The notes below the pieces were generated by a model. The model was not told the DNA's origin, did not search any database, and was given only the letters and a program-made list of their open reading frames with translations. Source: Phycisphaerales bacterium (GTDB lineage: Bacteria; Planctomycetota; Phycisphaerae; Phycisphaerales; SM1A02). From it: a stretch of DNA of 64,000 nucleotides. Positions 30,392-40,865 of the stretch are shown one piece after another. The stretch is from the NCBI GenBank assembly GCA_009691785.1, contig SIAM01000005.1, forward strand, positions 1 through 64,000. The letters are read 5' to 3'. Positions within the stretch are counted from its first letter, which is position 1; every line of letters starts with the position of its first letter. The translations under genes were made by a program, and so were the position numbers.

Positions 30392-32228
30392 ATGGTGCGC
30401 CTGGCATGGAAGCGTCTGACGCGGCGGCGTCTTCGGCGTCTTGACTGGCGGCGTCTGAGCCGCTCATTTTCTTGCGCGCCTCCAAGCGCACGCGCATGGT
30501 TTCCTTTTCATATTGCTCCATAAATGTGGCCAAACTTTTCATATCGGTGGAAATGGAAATGCGCTGCGTGCCGCCTTGCACACCTTGACGAATTGACACC
30601 ATGCTTGCGGGACCTTCAGGCAATGTGAAGCCATTTGTTTCTGCCGCGGCCATAAAGGCCGCAATCACGCGCAAGTCCAGCGTGGCAAACCAATCAGTGT
30701 TGCCCCAGGCATTTGCGTTGATTTGCCCGCGAATATCCATGTTATTCGGCGCCTTGAATGCGACCGCGTCCACGCCCATGTCGGGAGTGATGACCATGGT
30801 GACATTGTTGCCCTTGAAGTTCATGATCGTGGTCACAGGCTTCGCCGATTTTTCAATGGCGTCAATTTGCTCCTGCTTCACATCCTGGCCAAACGCGCTT
30901 GCTAGGCGCTTCATGCGCTTTACATTCGGAGTAGAAGTGGTGGTCAATGAATCCGCGGTGCGCTTGAATTGCGTGTCACTGTACAGGCCGGTCTTTGAAA
31001 ATGTTTCCATCATGGCTTGCCATGCGTCTTGAAATGCCGGGGCGTCCTTGACGCGGAAGCCAACCATGAAACCAGGCTTGCCGCCAATGTCGCCAACACC
31101 TATCGCCGCGCCGGAGTTCATCATGTCCAACAAGGCGTATGTTTTCTCAACGGATTCAGTCCACGCCTGCTTCTGCTCGGGCGTGGCGGCAATGTTCATC
31201 ATGGCGTCGTCAAATGTTATTTGCTTGTTCAGTGAAATTGCCAATGTGCGTTTGGAAAGGCCGGCGTACATGGACATGCCCGCTGGAAGCAACGCGAGAT
31301 CGGCGGCGCACTCTTGCGCGGTCATTCCCTCTGGCCACGCGGCGTCGCGCGTCCAATCAGTCCACACATTCAGTTGATCGCCGCTGGTTGCCAAGCAAAA
31401 AGAAGCGCTTTTAAGCTCCGTCAACAAGTCGATGAGGTGCGTGGCCTGATCGCTCATGGCGGCACTCATTTGCTCCTTGATCTGCTCGTATTCCTTCCCC
31501 TCTTGCGTGGCGTTTTTTGACAGCGGCGCGTTTGACGATAAAGCCATGCCAATCAAGCTGGCGCCCATGCGCAAATTATTTTCTTGCTCGCGAATGAATG
31601 TTGCAAGGTCAAGGCGGCCACTGACGGCGCCGACTGGAAGTTGCTTGAGCAACGCGCATGTCGCGGCGCCAGCGTTTGGCATTTCGTACGCGGCTCTTTG
31701 CGCGCCCACCACAACCATGTCGTTGGCAAGCAGCGCAAGACTGGTGCGTTTTGTTTTTGATTTCACATTGTCTTTGGTGGCGCCTGGAATTTTCATGGCC
31801 ATATATGAGCGAATGTCTGGGCCGCCCATCGCGTCTTGATTTGGATCGTTCTCATCCGCCACAGACATGGTGATCCAGAACACCAATGGTTGATCCATTG
31901 GAATTTCAAGTTCTGTTTTTAAATTGGTCTTGAGCAAAGTTTGAATCGCCTTGGATGGAGCGACCATGCCACGCATTGGCCCACCAACGGAGGCGAGTTG
32001 CGTGGCAAGTGATTCCGCCGCGGCGGCGTTTGGCATAAAGATCACGGCCACTGCGTCGCTTGGAACAAGCGCCGCAAGGTCGGCGGGCACATCAATGGTT
32101 GGACCAATATTGGCAACCTTGGTCACTGCAATCGCGGTTGGTTTGTTGGCGGCTGTTGCAGTTGTTGGCCACGTGGCGGTTGCCGTTTGCAAACACAGGA
32201 CGCTTAAAAGAAGTGTTGCGATAATCAT
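30390..32228 (-). CDS. Hypothetical secreted protein (DUF3352-like)
   Basis: 612 aa with signal peptide MIIATLLLSVLCLQTATAT; VPADLAALVPSDAVAVIFMPNAAAAESLATQL resembles DUF3352-type openings. Confidence 0.65.
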   Translation of the reverse strand: MIIATLLLSVLCLQTATATWPTTATAANKPTAIAVTKVANIGPTIDVPADLAALVPSDAVAVIFMPNAAAAESLATQLASVGGPMRGMVAPSKAIQTLLKTNLKTELEIPMDQPLVFWITMSVADENDPNQDAMGGPDIRSYMAMKIPGATKDNVKSKTKRTSLALLANDMVVVGAQRAAYEMPNAGAATCALLKQLPVGAVSGRLDLATFIREQENNLRMGASLIGMALSSNAPLSKNATQEGKEYEQIKEQMSAAMSDQATHLIDLLTELKSASFCLATSGDQLNVWTDWTRDAAWPEGMTAQECAADLALLPAGMSMYAGLSKRTLAISLNKQITFDDAMMNIAATPEQKQAWTESVEKTYALLDMMNSGAAIGVGDIGGKPGFMVGFRVKDAPAFQDAWQAMMETFSKTGLYSDTQFKRTADSLTTTSTPNVKRMKRLASAFGQDVKQEQIDAIEKSAKPVTTIMNFKGNNVTMVITPDMGVDAVAFKAPNNMDIRGQINANAWGNTDWFATLDLRVIAAFMAAAETNGFTLPEGPASMVSIRQGVQGGTQRISISTDMKSLATFMEQYEKETMRVRLEARKKMSGSDAASQDAEDAAASDASMPGAP

Positions 32229-32351
32229 TGGTGGTGCTCCGTGAGATTGCGAATGTGTGGACCTAGTTGTGGCTCAAGCCCGTTCAATCCAGACTTGGGA
32301 TAGCAATGCTAGCCAAATTCATGTGGGAAATGGCGCGCGGATTTGCGCCAT

Positions 32352-35237
32352 TCACGCCACGATATTCACAAGCCGCCCCGCGACCACGATGATTTTCTTG
32401 GGGGTTTTTCCCGCGAGCATTTCTATGACCTTGGGATCGGCCAGCGCCATCTTTTCTATTGCAGCCGCATCCGCGGAAGATGGAACACGCAGGCGCGTCT
32501 TCACTTTGCCGCACAGTTGAACGGCAAGTTCAACTTCATCGTCAACCAGAAGCCTTGCGTCAACGGTTGACCAACTCGCGGTAGCAAGCGCTTCGGCGCA
32601 CCCAAGCTTGTGCCAAATTTCCTCCGCGAAGTGCGGCGCGAATGGCGCCAGCAATTTCACAAAGCGAATCATTTGATCGCGCGTCAAGCCGCCGTCGGTC
32701 GCGTTGACCAGCGTTGTGCTTCGAGTGGCGGCGTTGACCACTTCAATCAACGTGGCGATGGCGGTGTTGAAGGCCAGGCGCTCAATGTCCTCGCCCACTT
32801 TCTTGCTGGCGCGGTGCAGAAGTTTTTCCAGAGCGTCGTCAGCCTTGGCCGCCAACAGCAACTCACCCGTGCGCTCATCCACCGCAAGGCGCCACGCGCG
32901 CTGCAAGAAACGGAAACTGCCGACAATATCGCGCGTGTTCCATGGCTTGGACGCTTCCAGCGGACCCATGGACATTTCGTACAGGCGAAATGTGTCGGCT
33001 CCAAAATTGGCGATGACATCATCGGGGTTCACCACATTCTTCAAGCTCTTGCTCATCTTGGCAATGACTTGCTTCACGGATTGCCCCGTGGATTTTTCAG
33101 TGAACACGCCGTCGCTGATTTCTTGAACCGTATCCGCTGGCGCAAGCGATCCGTCGGCGCGCTGATAGGCGAAACTAGTGATCATGCCTTGGTGAAAAAG
33201 TTTGGCGAAAGGCTCCGGCGTGGTGACGTGGCCCAAATCAAAAAGCACTTTGTGCCAGAAGCGCGCGTACAACAAATGCAATACGGCGTGCTCGGAGCCG
33301 CCCACATACAGGTCAACGCCGCGCTCGCCCATCCAATATTTTTCCGCCTCCGTGCTGACAAAGCGCGTGGTGTTTTTAGGATCGCAATAGCGCAGGTAAT
33401 ACCAGCATGAACCAGCCCAATTTGGCATGGTGTTGGTCTCGCGCTTCACGGGCGTTTGCGGCGGCAAATCGGCGGCGCTTACCCCCGCGTGACCCGCGGT
33501 TGTGTTGATCCACTCAACGACCTTGCCAAGCAACGGCCGCGGCGTGTCACTTTCGGTGGGCTTGAAATCTTCAAGCTCGGGCAAGCGAACTGGTAGCGCG
33601 CTTTCAGAAATGGCGTACGGCAAACCGTCGGGGGCAAACACCACAGGAAACGGTTCGCCCCAGTAACGCTGGCGACTAAAGAGCCAATCGCGCAGCCGAT
33701 AGTTCACGCGCTTCTTGCCAATGCCGCGCTGTTGCAGCCACGCGATTATTTTTTCCTTGGCTTGCGCGCTTGGCAAACTATCAAGCGAAACTTCCGCGTT
33801 GCTGCTGGCGGTGGCAATGCCGTCGCCGCCGTATGCGGTTTCTGTTTCAACGGTGCCGGAGCGCCCTTGGTGTTGGCTTTGAAGCCTGTGGGAAAGTTGC
33901 GCGGCTTCTTGTGGCGGCAACACCACAACGCGAATTGGAAGTTTGAACGCCGTGGCGAATTCGTGGTCGCGTTGATCATGCGCGGGCACGGCCATGATGG
34001 CACCCGTGCCATAATTCAGAAGCACATAGTCGGCGGTCCAAATTGGAATGTCGGCGCCCGTGGCTGGATTGATGGCAAAAAGCCCAAGAAAAACGCCTGT
34101 TTTTATTTTTCCGTCGGATTGGCGATCTATATCGGAGCGGCGGCGCGAAGCCGCGACATAGTCGCTGATTTCTTTGCGCGCCGCGGCGCTTGCAAGTTCC
34201 AGGGCGCGCTTCACCAACGGATGTTCTGGCGCCACAACCATATAAGTCGCACCAAACAACGTGTCGGGGCGCGTGGTGAACACGCTTAAAGGTTCAAGCT
34301 CCGTCTTGTTGGTCTGGCCAGCCGCATCCCCATGCACCCGAAAATAAATCTCCGCGCCCTCGCTTCGGCCAATCCATTCCGCTTGTTGCGTGCGCGTGCT
34401 CTCTGGCCAATCGACCAACTTCAAATCTTCCAGCAACCGCTGCGCGTACTTGGTGATGCGGAACATCCATTGCTTGAGCGGTTGACGCATCACGGGGAAA
34501 CCCCCGCGCTCGCTCTTGCCGTCAATCACTTCCTCATTGGCCAGCACGGTTCCAAGTTTGGGGCACCAATTCACAAGTTGCTCGCCTAAATATGTCAGGC
34601 GCATGTTGTCAATCGCCTGTCGTTGCTCACGCGCGTCGCACTCGCTCCACAACTTGTTGATGTTGTTTGGCAATTCAACACTGCGCGCGCCAGACTCAAA
34701 CTGCTGCATCAATTGCGAAATTGGCCGCGCCTTCTGCGTCGACTCGTCGTACCACGCGTTCCAACATTGCAGCCAAATCCACTGTGTAAAGCGCACATAT
34801 TCAGGATCAATGGTGGCGAACTCGCGGCTCCAGTCGTAGGAAAAACCAAAGCGCTTCAGTTGCTTGCGAAATGTTTCAATGGCGCTGCTTGTGGTGAGGC
34901 GCGGATGCACGCCGGTCTGCACCGCGTATTGTTCGGCGGGCAAACCAAACGCGTCCCACCCCATCGGGTGCAGGACATTGAATCCCTGCATGCGCTTGGC
35001 GCGCGCGGCAATATCCGTGCCGATGTATCCAACTGGATGCCCCACATGCAGGCCCGCGCCGGACGGATAGGGAAACATGTCCAGCACATAAAATTTTGGT
35101 TTGGAAATGTCAAAGCCGGCGTCGCCAGGATTGCGCGTGATGAATGAACCGCGCTGATCCCACCATGCTTGCCACTTGCGCTCAATGCTATCGGCGAACG
35201 CGGCGTCATATCGAAATGGGGTTTCCAACTCTGCCAT
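32352..35237 (-). CDS. leuS: Leucyl-tRNA synthetase
   Basis: MFPYPSGAGLHVGHPVGY (HIGH), IAKMSKSLKNVVNPDDVI (KMSKS), editing-domain TTRPDTLFGATYMV. Confidence 0.97.
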   Translation of the reverse strand: MAELETPFRYDAAFADSIERKWQAWWDQRGSFITRNPGDAGFDISKPKFYVLDMFPYPSGAGLHVGHPVGYIGTDIAARAKRMQGFNVLHPMGWDAFGLPAEQYAVQTGVHPRLTTSSAIETFRKQLKRFGFSYDWSREFATIDPEYVRFTQWIWLQCWNAWYDESTQKARPISQLMQQFESGARSVELPNNINKLWSECDAREQRQAIDNMRLTYLGEQLVNWCPKLGTVLANEEVIDGKSERGGFPVMRQPLKQWMFRITKYAQRLLEDLKLVDWPESTRTQQAEWIGRSEGAEIYFRVHGDAAGQTNKTELEPLSVFTTRPDTLFGATYMVVAPEHPLVKRALELASAAARKEISDYVAASRRRSDIDRQSDGKIKTGVFLGLFAINPATGADIPIWTADYVLLNYGTGAIMAVPAHDQRDHEFATAFKLPIRVVVLPPQEAAQLSHRLQSQHQGRSGTVETETAYGGDGIATASSNAEVSLDSLPSAQAKEKIIAWLQQRGIGKKRVNYRLRDWLFSRQRYWGEPFPVVFAPDGLPYAISESALPVRLPELEDFKPTESDTPRPLLGKVVEWINTTAGHAGVSAADLPPQTPVKRETNTMPNWAGSCWYYLRYCDPKNTTRFVSTEAEKYWMGERGVDLYVGGSEHAVLHLLYARFWHKVLFDLGHVTTPEPFAKLFHQGMITSFAYQRADGSLAPADTVQEISDGVFTEKSTGQSVKQVIAKMSKSLKNVVNPDDVIANFGADTFRLYEMSMGPLEASKPWNTRDIVGSFRFLQRAWRLAVDERTGELLLAAKADDALEKLLHRASKKVGEDIERLAFNTAIATLIEVVNAATRSTTLVNATDGGLTRDQMIRFVKLLAPFAPHFAEEIWHKLGCAEALATASWSTVDARLLVDDEVELAVQLCGKVKTRLRVPSSADAAAIEKMALADPKVIEMLAGKTPKKIIVVAGRLVNIVA

Positions 35238-35336
35238 GAATGGCGAAGCCTACAACGACTTGGCTCTGCATGACACGGCGGTCTAGTTGACATGTACGCC
35301 GCACCAAATCAAACCAAGCAAATCCGTGTGCGGAAC

Positions 35337-36806
35337 TTAATCCTTCAACGCGCGCGCGGGCATTGGCGGCGTGTGATTGACATCTTGCTGGACATACTTA
35401 ATCGCCTCGCCCACCAAGTAGAAGGATCCAGTCACCACGATCAAATCCTCGCGGCTTACGGCGCGCGTGGCAATTTCAATGGCTTCGGGCAGGTTTTTTG
35501 CCACTTGGCTCATTTTGCCGCTGCGCTCCGCGAACATTTTTTGCAAATCTTCAGGCGATGCCGCGCGCGGCGTTGTGGTGGCGCGCGTGAAAATAACCTT
35601 GTCGGCGCCAAGGTTCACCTTGTCAAGCATGGACGGAACATCTTTGTCGGAGCAGCAACCAAAAATGCAAACCATGCTGTCGTATGGAACATGCGCGCCA
35701 ACGCACTTCATGAGACTTTGCACGCTGGCGGGATTGTGCGCGCCGTCCACCAAAATGCGTGGACGCTCGCTGATGACTTCCATGCGCCCTGGAACTTTGA
35801 CGTTGCCAAGTCCGCGCGTGACTTTATTTTCCGGACAATCAAATCCGCGGCTCTTTAAAATATCGACGGCGGAAAGCGCCAGTCCGCAATTGGAACTTTG
35901 GTGCTCACCAGGAAGCGGCACGGGCAAATGCTCCAGGCGGCTAGTCTTGGTGTACAAGCACACGCGCGCGTGCGGACCAAGGTCCGGGTCGGAACAGAAT
36001 CGACTGGAGAACTCAATGTCCTTGTTCACCACGCGCAGATCGGCGCCAACTTTGGCGGCGACATCGCGGAATACTTTTTCAATCTCGGCTGGCGGATCAA
36101 AGACCAAGGCGGTCACGCCCTTCTTAAAAATACCGGCTTTTTCACGGGCAATTTGCGGCAATGTGTTGCCAAGCAACTTGCAATGGTCGTAGTCAATGGT
36201 GGTAATCACGCACACTTCTGGCGTGATGACATTGGTGCTGTCAAGGCGTCCGCCAAGACCCACTTCAATCACCGCGATATCAACGGCCTCGTTTGCAAAA
36301 TGCTTCAGACCAATTGCGGTCATGACCTCAAAGAATGTCGGTTGCTCGTTCAACTTCAATGTGGCTTTGGCCACCTTGCGAATTAAATCGGCGAAATCAT
36401 TTTTACTGATGGGCTTTCCATTCACAACCACGCGCTCGCGCACATCCACCAAATGCGGACTTACAAACTCGCCAACGGTGTAGCCGCACTCGCGCATCAT
36501 GCTTGCAATCATGGCCACGGTGCTTCCCTTGCCAACAGTTCCCGCAACATGCACGGTCTTCACTTCATCTTGGGGATCGCCAATCAACCCAAGCAACTTG
36601 CGCATGCGATCCAATTTGAATGCGTTGTCGGAGTACTGAACGTTGCGAATCTTTTCGTAGTCAGTTCGATCATGCAACCACCGCAAACAAAACGGATAGG
36701 TGGACAAGTCTGGAAGTTTCGCCTTTACTTCGGGCTTTGCTTCAATTGTGGACTTCGCAGTTTTAGGTGCAGATTTAACAAACTTCTTGGGGGTCATTCG
36801 TGACAT
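35337..36806 (-). CDS. folC: Folylpolyglutamate synthase / dihydrofolate synthase
   Basis: HVAGTVGKGSTVAMIASMM, FEVMTAIGLKHFANEAVDIAVIEVGLGGRLDSTNVI, ILVDGAHNPASVQSL. N-terminal start uncertain (36806/36797). Confidence 0.94.
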   Translation of the reverse strand: MSRMTPKKFVKSAPKTAKSTIEAKPEVKAKLPDLSTYPFCLRWLHDRTDYEKIRNVQYSDNAFKLDRMRKLLGLIGDPQDEVKTVHVAGTVGKGSTVAMIASMMRECGYTVGEFVSPHLVDVRERVVVNGKPISKNDFADLIRKVAKATLKLNEQPTFFEVMTAIGLKHFANEAVDIAVIEVGLGGRLDSTNVITPEVCVITTIDYDHCKLLGNTLPQIAREKAGIFKKGVTALVFDPPAEIEKVFRDVAAKVGADLRVVNKDIEFSSRFCSDPDLGPHARVCLYTKTSRLEHLPVPLPGEHQSSNCGLALSAVDILKSRGFDCPENKVTRGLGNVKVPGRMEVISERPRILVDGAHNPASVQSLMKCVGAHVPYDSMVCIFGCCSDKDVPSMLDKVNLGADKVIFTRATTTPRAASPEDLQKMFAERSGKMSQVAKNLPEAIEIATRAVSREDLIVVTGSFYLVGEAIKYVQQDVNHTPPMPARALKD

Positions 36807-36953
36807 GGGTTCGATACTATGAAATCTAGGGTTACAATTCAAATAGAAGTATTTAACTTGATATTTTACAATAACTTATAACAAAAACAAAATATGCGCA
36901 TATTGACCAATTTTAGGTTGAGTTCAAGTTCAGGCACTATCGCCGCAATTGTT

Positions 36954-39452
36954 CTAGCGCCATTCATGCTTGGGATAGCGTCGGCGCAATTCATTGCGCA
37001 AATGCGGATACAACGTCTTCCAAAATCCACCAAGGTCGCTGGTGACTTGAAGTGGGCGCATATTTGGCCCAAGAATTTCCAACACAATGGGCGCGCGTCC
37101 GGCGCAAATTGCGGGCGTGGCTTCCAGTCCATAAAGCCATTGAATTTTCGCCGCGCCCCTTGGCGGCGCGCCAACTTCATAAATCAGCGGCATGCTGCGA
37201 CCACTGGGCAACGACAGAGCGCTTGGCGCCATGCGCTCCACGAAGCGTTGATCATCATAAGACAGCGCATCCTTGACCGGTCCAAGACACGCGCGTGTTT
37301 GAAGTTCACTGGCGCGCACAGCGCCGCTGACAATTTCAAGTTGAATGCATTGCGCGTCGCCTTGGTCGTAGGTCAATAAATTTCTTTCTGGAAACAATTG
37401 CGCAACGCAACGCACGCGTTCAATCCACTGCGCAACTTCTTCGTTCCACAACGGCAATTGCAAATCGCCCGCTTGAATTTTAGAAACAAGAATAGTCGCC
37501 GCCTGCGCCAAGTCCTTTGGCGGGCGACTGATGGAGCCCAACACAATGTCGTCAAATGTGTTCTGCTGCGCCTCTTCCACGGCTTTTATGGAATCATTCC
37601 AGCGCGTGATATGGGAAGTAGAAAACCGCTTGGAAAGAGCCATTTCAAGCCATTTTTGTTCAATGGGCGCGACCATGGAAAGCAACTGCGCCGTGGGATC
37701 CCCAGGATTCTCTCGCGCCTCAAGGGCAATCATGAAACCCGCGTGCGCGACAACAGAGTCGCGATCTACTAGCGCCTTACGCCTTCCCGACGCCAACACG
37801 TGAGGCCTTTGCGTGTCTGGCTTCCACACAATGTGATCGGCATATCCTGCGACAAGCGACAACGTGAGATCCTCAAGCGAGTCGCTGCTATCTGCTGTTG
37901 AACACATGTTCAGGGCCAAGCACGTGGCTTGCTCAAGCCGATCAGCGGCGCGGACCACTTCACGAATGGTCTCATCTGCTACTTCAATGGAGCGCGGCAA
38001 CTTGCGCGCTTGCCACGCATCCAAAATTCGCTCGCGTACCAATAAGTCGCTTGGCTCTTCGCCCGCGTGCAAGATGTGAAGAAGCGCGTTGTGATTCGCC
38101 GAACGCACAAAATCGCGCTCGGAAATGAGCGCGGCCCAACGCGCGCCACGACGCAGGCAACCACGTCGCGCGGCTTCGGTCAACATGCACGCCACCCGCG
38201 GCGGCGCGGGAATGCGGCTCATTTTTTTCCCACACTCGGTCAACGCGCCGGACGCATCAATGGCGTTGAGCGCCTCAAGATTGTCAACCGCGCGCTTTAA
38301 CGCGTCCACCGATGGACTTTCAATCCATTTAAAATTGGCGTATTTTCCCGCCAAAGCTGCCGCAAGCATCACGGCTTCTGAAAGTTCGCTGCGCTGAATT
38401 TCAGGAAGATCAAACGCCTCACGCTTGGCGTGGTCAACCTCGCTCCACAAACGAACGCAGCAACCAGATTGTGTTCGACCCGCGCGACCCGCGCGCTGAT
38501 CCGCGGCGGCGCGGCTGATGCGCTCTGGACGCAGCGTGTCAATGCCGCGCTTGGCGTCGTAGCGATACACCCGCGCGTAGCCCGCGTCCACAACCGCGCA
38601 AATTCCTGGCACCGTGATGGAAGTCTGCGCAACATTGGTACACACCACAATGCGTCTTTGCTTGGATGGATCAAGCGCCGCGTCTTGTTCATGCGCAGGC
38701 ATGGACCCATGCAGGCGGCGAACTTCAATATCGTTGGTGTTCACCAATAATTGCAACGCGCGCATGGTGGCTTCAATTTCCGCGGCGCCAGGCATGAACA
38801 CAAGCACATCGCCATTCATGCGCCGAGCCAACTCGACCGCTTCTTTCGCGGCAACTTGCGGCACATCTTTCCACGCGGGCTCGCGGCGATATTGAATGTC
38901 AATTGGAAAGTTGCGGCCACTGGCGTGCACATGCACGGCGTCGAGCGTCTTTGAAAGCGCTTGAGCGTCCAATGTTGCGCTCATGACAACAAGCGCCAAA
39001 TCGCCGCGTTTTTGCTGCAATTGCGCCACCGCAGAAAGAGCCATGTCCGCTTGCAATGATCGTTCATGAAACTCATCCACTATTACCGCGCCCACGCCGC
39101 GCAATTGTGGATCCGCAAGAAGCATGCGCAAAAAAACCCCCTCAGTCACAAAACCAATCCGCGTGTTGGCGCTCCACGCGGATTCAAAGCGCGTTCGAAA
39201 TCCAACCACATTGCCCAGTTCCGTTCCCATTTCACTGGCAACGCGCCGCGCCACCAAGCGCGCCGCAAGTCGCCGCGGTTCCAGTACAAGTATGGTTCCC
39301 TTCATTCCATGCGCCGCCAAAATCTGCGGCAACTGAGTGGTTTTTCCAGAGCCGGTCTCCGCGGTCACAATCAAACGACCAGCGCGTTCCAGCGCCGCGA
39401 CCAATTCATCGCGCATCAACTGAATGGGCAGCGTCGCAACTTCAAAGATCAT
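36954..39452 (-). CDS. hrpB: ATP-dependent helicase HrpB (DEAH-box)
   Basis: TAETGSGKTTQLPQIL, VIVDEFHERSLQADMAL, SATLDAQAL, NVAQTSITVPGICAVVDAGYARV, RAGRAGRTQSGCCVRLWS. Confidence 0.95.
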   Translation of the reverse strand: MIFEVATLPIQLMRDELVAALERAGRLIVTAETGSGKTTQLPQILAAHGMKGTILVLEPRRLAARLVARRVASEMGTELGNVVGFRTRFESAWSANTRIGFVTEGVFLRMLLADPQLRGVGAVIVDEFHERSLQADMALSAVAQLQQKRGDLALVVMSATLDAQALSKTLDAVHVHASGRNFPIDIQYRREPAWKDVPQVAAKEAVELARRMNGDVLVFMPGAAEIEATMRALQLLVNTNDIEVRRLHGSMPAHEQDAALDPSKQRRIVVCTNVAQTSITVPGICAVVDAGYARVYRYDAKRGIDTLRPERISRAAADQRAGRAGRTQSGCCVRLWSEVDHAKREAFDLPEIQRSELSEAVMLAAALAGKYANFKWIESPSVDALKRAVDNLEALNAIDASGALTECGKKMSRIPAPPRVACMLTEAARRGCLRRGARWAALISERDFVRSANHNALLHILHAGEEPSDLLVRERILDAWQARKLPRSIEVADETIREVVRAADRLEQATCLALNMCSTADSSDSLEDLTLSLVAGYADHIVWKPDTQRPHVLASGRRKALVDRDSVVAHAGFMIALEARENPGDPTAQLLSMVAPIEQKWLEMALSKRFSTSHITRWNDSIKAVEEAQQNTFDDIVLGSISRPPKDLAQAATILVSKIQAGDLQLPLWNEEVAQWIERVRCVAQLFPERNLLTYDQGDAQCIQLEIVSGAVRASELQTRACLGPVKDALSYDDQRFVERMAPSALSLPSGRSMPLIYEVGAPPRGAAKIQWLYGLEATPAICAGRAPIVLEILGPNMRPLQVTSDLGGFWKTLYPHLRNELRRRYPKHEWR

Positions 39453-40156
39453 CGATTGATAAGCCGGGTTCGAACATCATCAAGAAACTTGGTTATTTGT
39501 CCTTGTTCTTTCGGCGTGCTGCTGCCCTCAATTTCGCCCTGCCAAAAATCAAGAAATCCGCTGGCGCCGCGATCAGTCAAACCTCCGCCGCCAGTCATGC
39601 GGCTTTGCCGCTCTGTATTGCGCTTGCCTTGATCACGCATTGCATCAAGGCGCTCGGAGTCGGTTTTTTTATCTTCTTTGCCGGTCGTTGCTTTTTCAAG
39701 AGTGCGTTGCCATTTCAGAATCCATGCATCAATAAACAAGTCGCGCTTGGCCGGTGGAAGCGACATGTATGTTGTGGCGCCCTCCGTCAACACATCTTTG
39801 GCGATCATCTTGACATTGTCGCGCAACTGATCGCGCGCAGGGCCAGCCAACCCCGCCAGAAACGCCGCCATTGCCGCGCTCTCAGTGGATTTCAACTTCC
39901 GGAAGCGATCGGTCAATTCCAACATGAACCGAATACGTTTGTCCAGCGGAAGTTTGGAGAAATCTTTCAGCGTGAGATATTCCAAAGTATTGTCAATGGG
40001 CGTGCCAAAAATACTTGGAGGCTGTCGCAACCGCATGGCGTTCCATAACAAGGCAATACACACCAGAATTGCCACAAACAATGCAACGCCTAACTTCGCC
40101 AATCGCTTGCGATCCTCCAAAAACATTTGCACTTGGAATGGAATTGCAAAAGTCAT
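39449..40156 (-). CDS. Hypothetical membrane-anchored protein
   Basis: 235-aa ORF with one N-terminal TM helix; ATGA overlaps with both neighbours. Confidence 0.7.
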   Translation of the reverse strand: MTFAIPFQVQMFLEDRKRLAKLGVALFVAILVCIALLWNAMRLRQPPSIFGTPIDNTLEYLTLKDFSKLPLDKRIRFMLELTDRFRKLKSTESAAMAAFLAGLAGPARDQLRDNVKMIAKDVLTEGATTYMSLPPAKRDLFIDAWILKWQRTLEKATTGKEDKKTDSERLDAMRDQGKRNTERQSRMTGGGGLTDRGASGFLDFWQGEIEGSSTPKEQGQITKFLDDVRTRLINR

Positions 40157-40851
40157 TTTTCCTGAACTTCCCCGTCATCTTTGGCGGCTTCTTCCTCGGG
40201 CACAGTTTCATGAACGGATCCATCCAAATACAAACCGTTGCGCGGTTCGCGCGTTCCTGAATGTCGATCCGCTGAATCCATAAGCAAAGGATAATACGCG
40301 GCGCGTGGACCCGTCCCATTTGCACTGGTGTCAACGCCTAAATAAAATGCCCGCAGAAGTTGACCCTCCAAATCCGTTCGCTCTTTGGCCTGCGCTTTGG
40401 AAGTCAAATTCTGTTTCAGTAGAACCGTGCGTGTCACCTGCATTTGAATTTCGGGCGTGTAACGCAGAAGTCCTGGCACATACATGTAACTGGTTCCAGT
40501 GGCCAAACTTTCCGAATCGTCATCGGCGGGGCAAATCCAAACGGGACTAGTAATCTCAATGTAACTCTTTAACAATTGCGGCAAACCAGTTTCAGGACCG
40601 TTCAAGCCAATCGCTGGCAACATGTTGGCGATTGGAATTCGATCCCCATTCGCTTGCGAGTACATGCGAAGCGGTGAATCAAGTTGGCGCAAATTTGAAA
40701 TGCATTGGGCGTTCTTGGCGCTGGCGCGCACCATTGAAAATGTTGGAAAGGCAATGCCAGAAAGAACCGCGATGATGCCTAGCACCACCAGAAGTTCAAT
40801 AAGCGTGAAACCACGAACAGACGAGCGCATATTTCCATGATAGGCGAGCAA
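40153..40851 (-). CDS. Prepilin/pseudopilin with N-terminal methylation motif
   Basis: RGFTLIELLVVLGIIAVLSGIAFPTFS (type IV prepilin signature); C-terminal NGLYLDGSVHE resembles the DG-motif end of H-X9-DG prepilins. Confidence 0.9.
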   Translation of the reverse strand: MLAYHGNMRSSVRGFTLIELLVVLGIIAVLSGIAFPTFSMVRASAKNAQCISNLRQLDSPLRMYSQANGDRIPIANMLPAIGLNGPETGLPQLLKSYIEITSPVWICPADDDSESLATGTSYMYVPGLLRYTPEIQMQVTRTVLLKQNLTSKAQAKERTDLEGQLLRAFYLGVDTSANGTGPRAAYYPLLMDSADRHSGTREPRNGLYLDGSVHETVPEEEAAKDDGEVQEK

Positions 40852-40865
40852 CTCACTCTTTCAAA

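Noticed and set aside
32610-33410. 266-aa plus-strand ORF antisense to leuS
   Set aside because: Shadow ORF; no signal peptide or domain.
39056-40048. 330-aa plus-strand ORF antisense to hrpB and the next gene
   Set aside because: Overlaps two supported genes on the opposite strand; sequence looks like antisense low-information translation.
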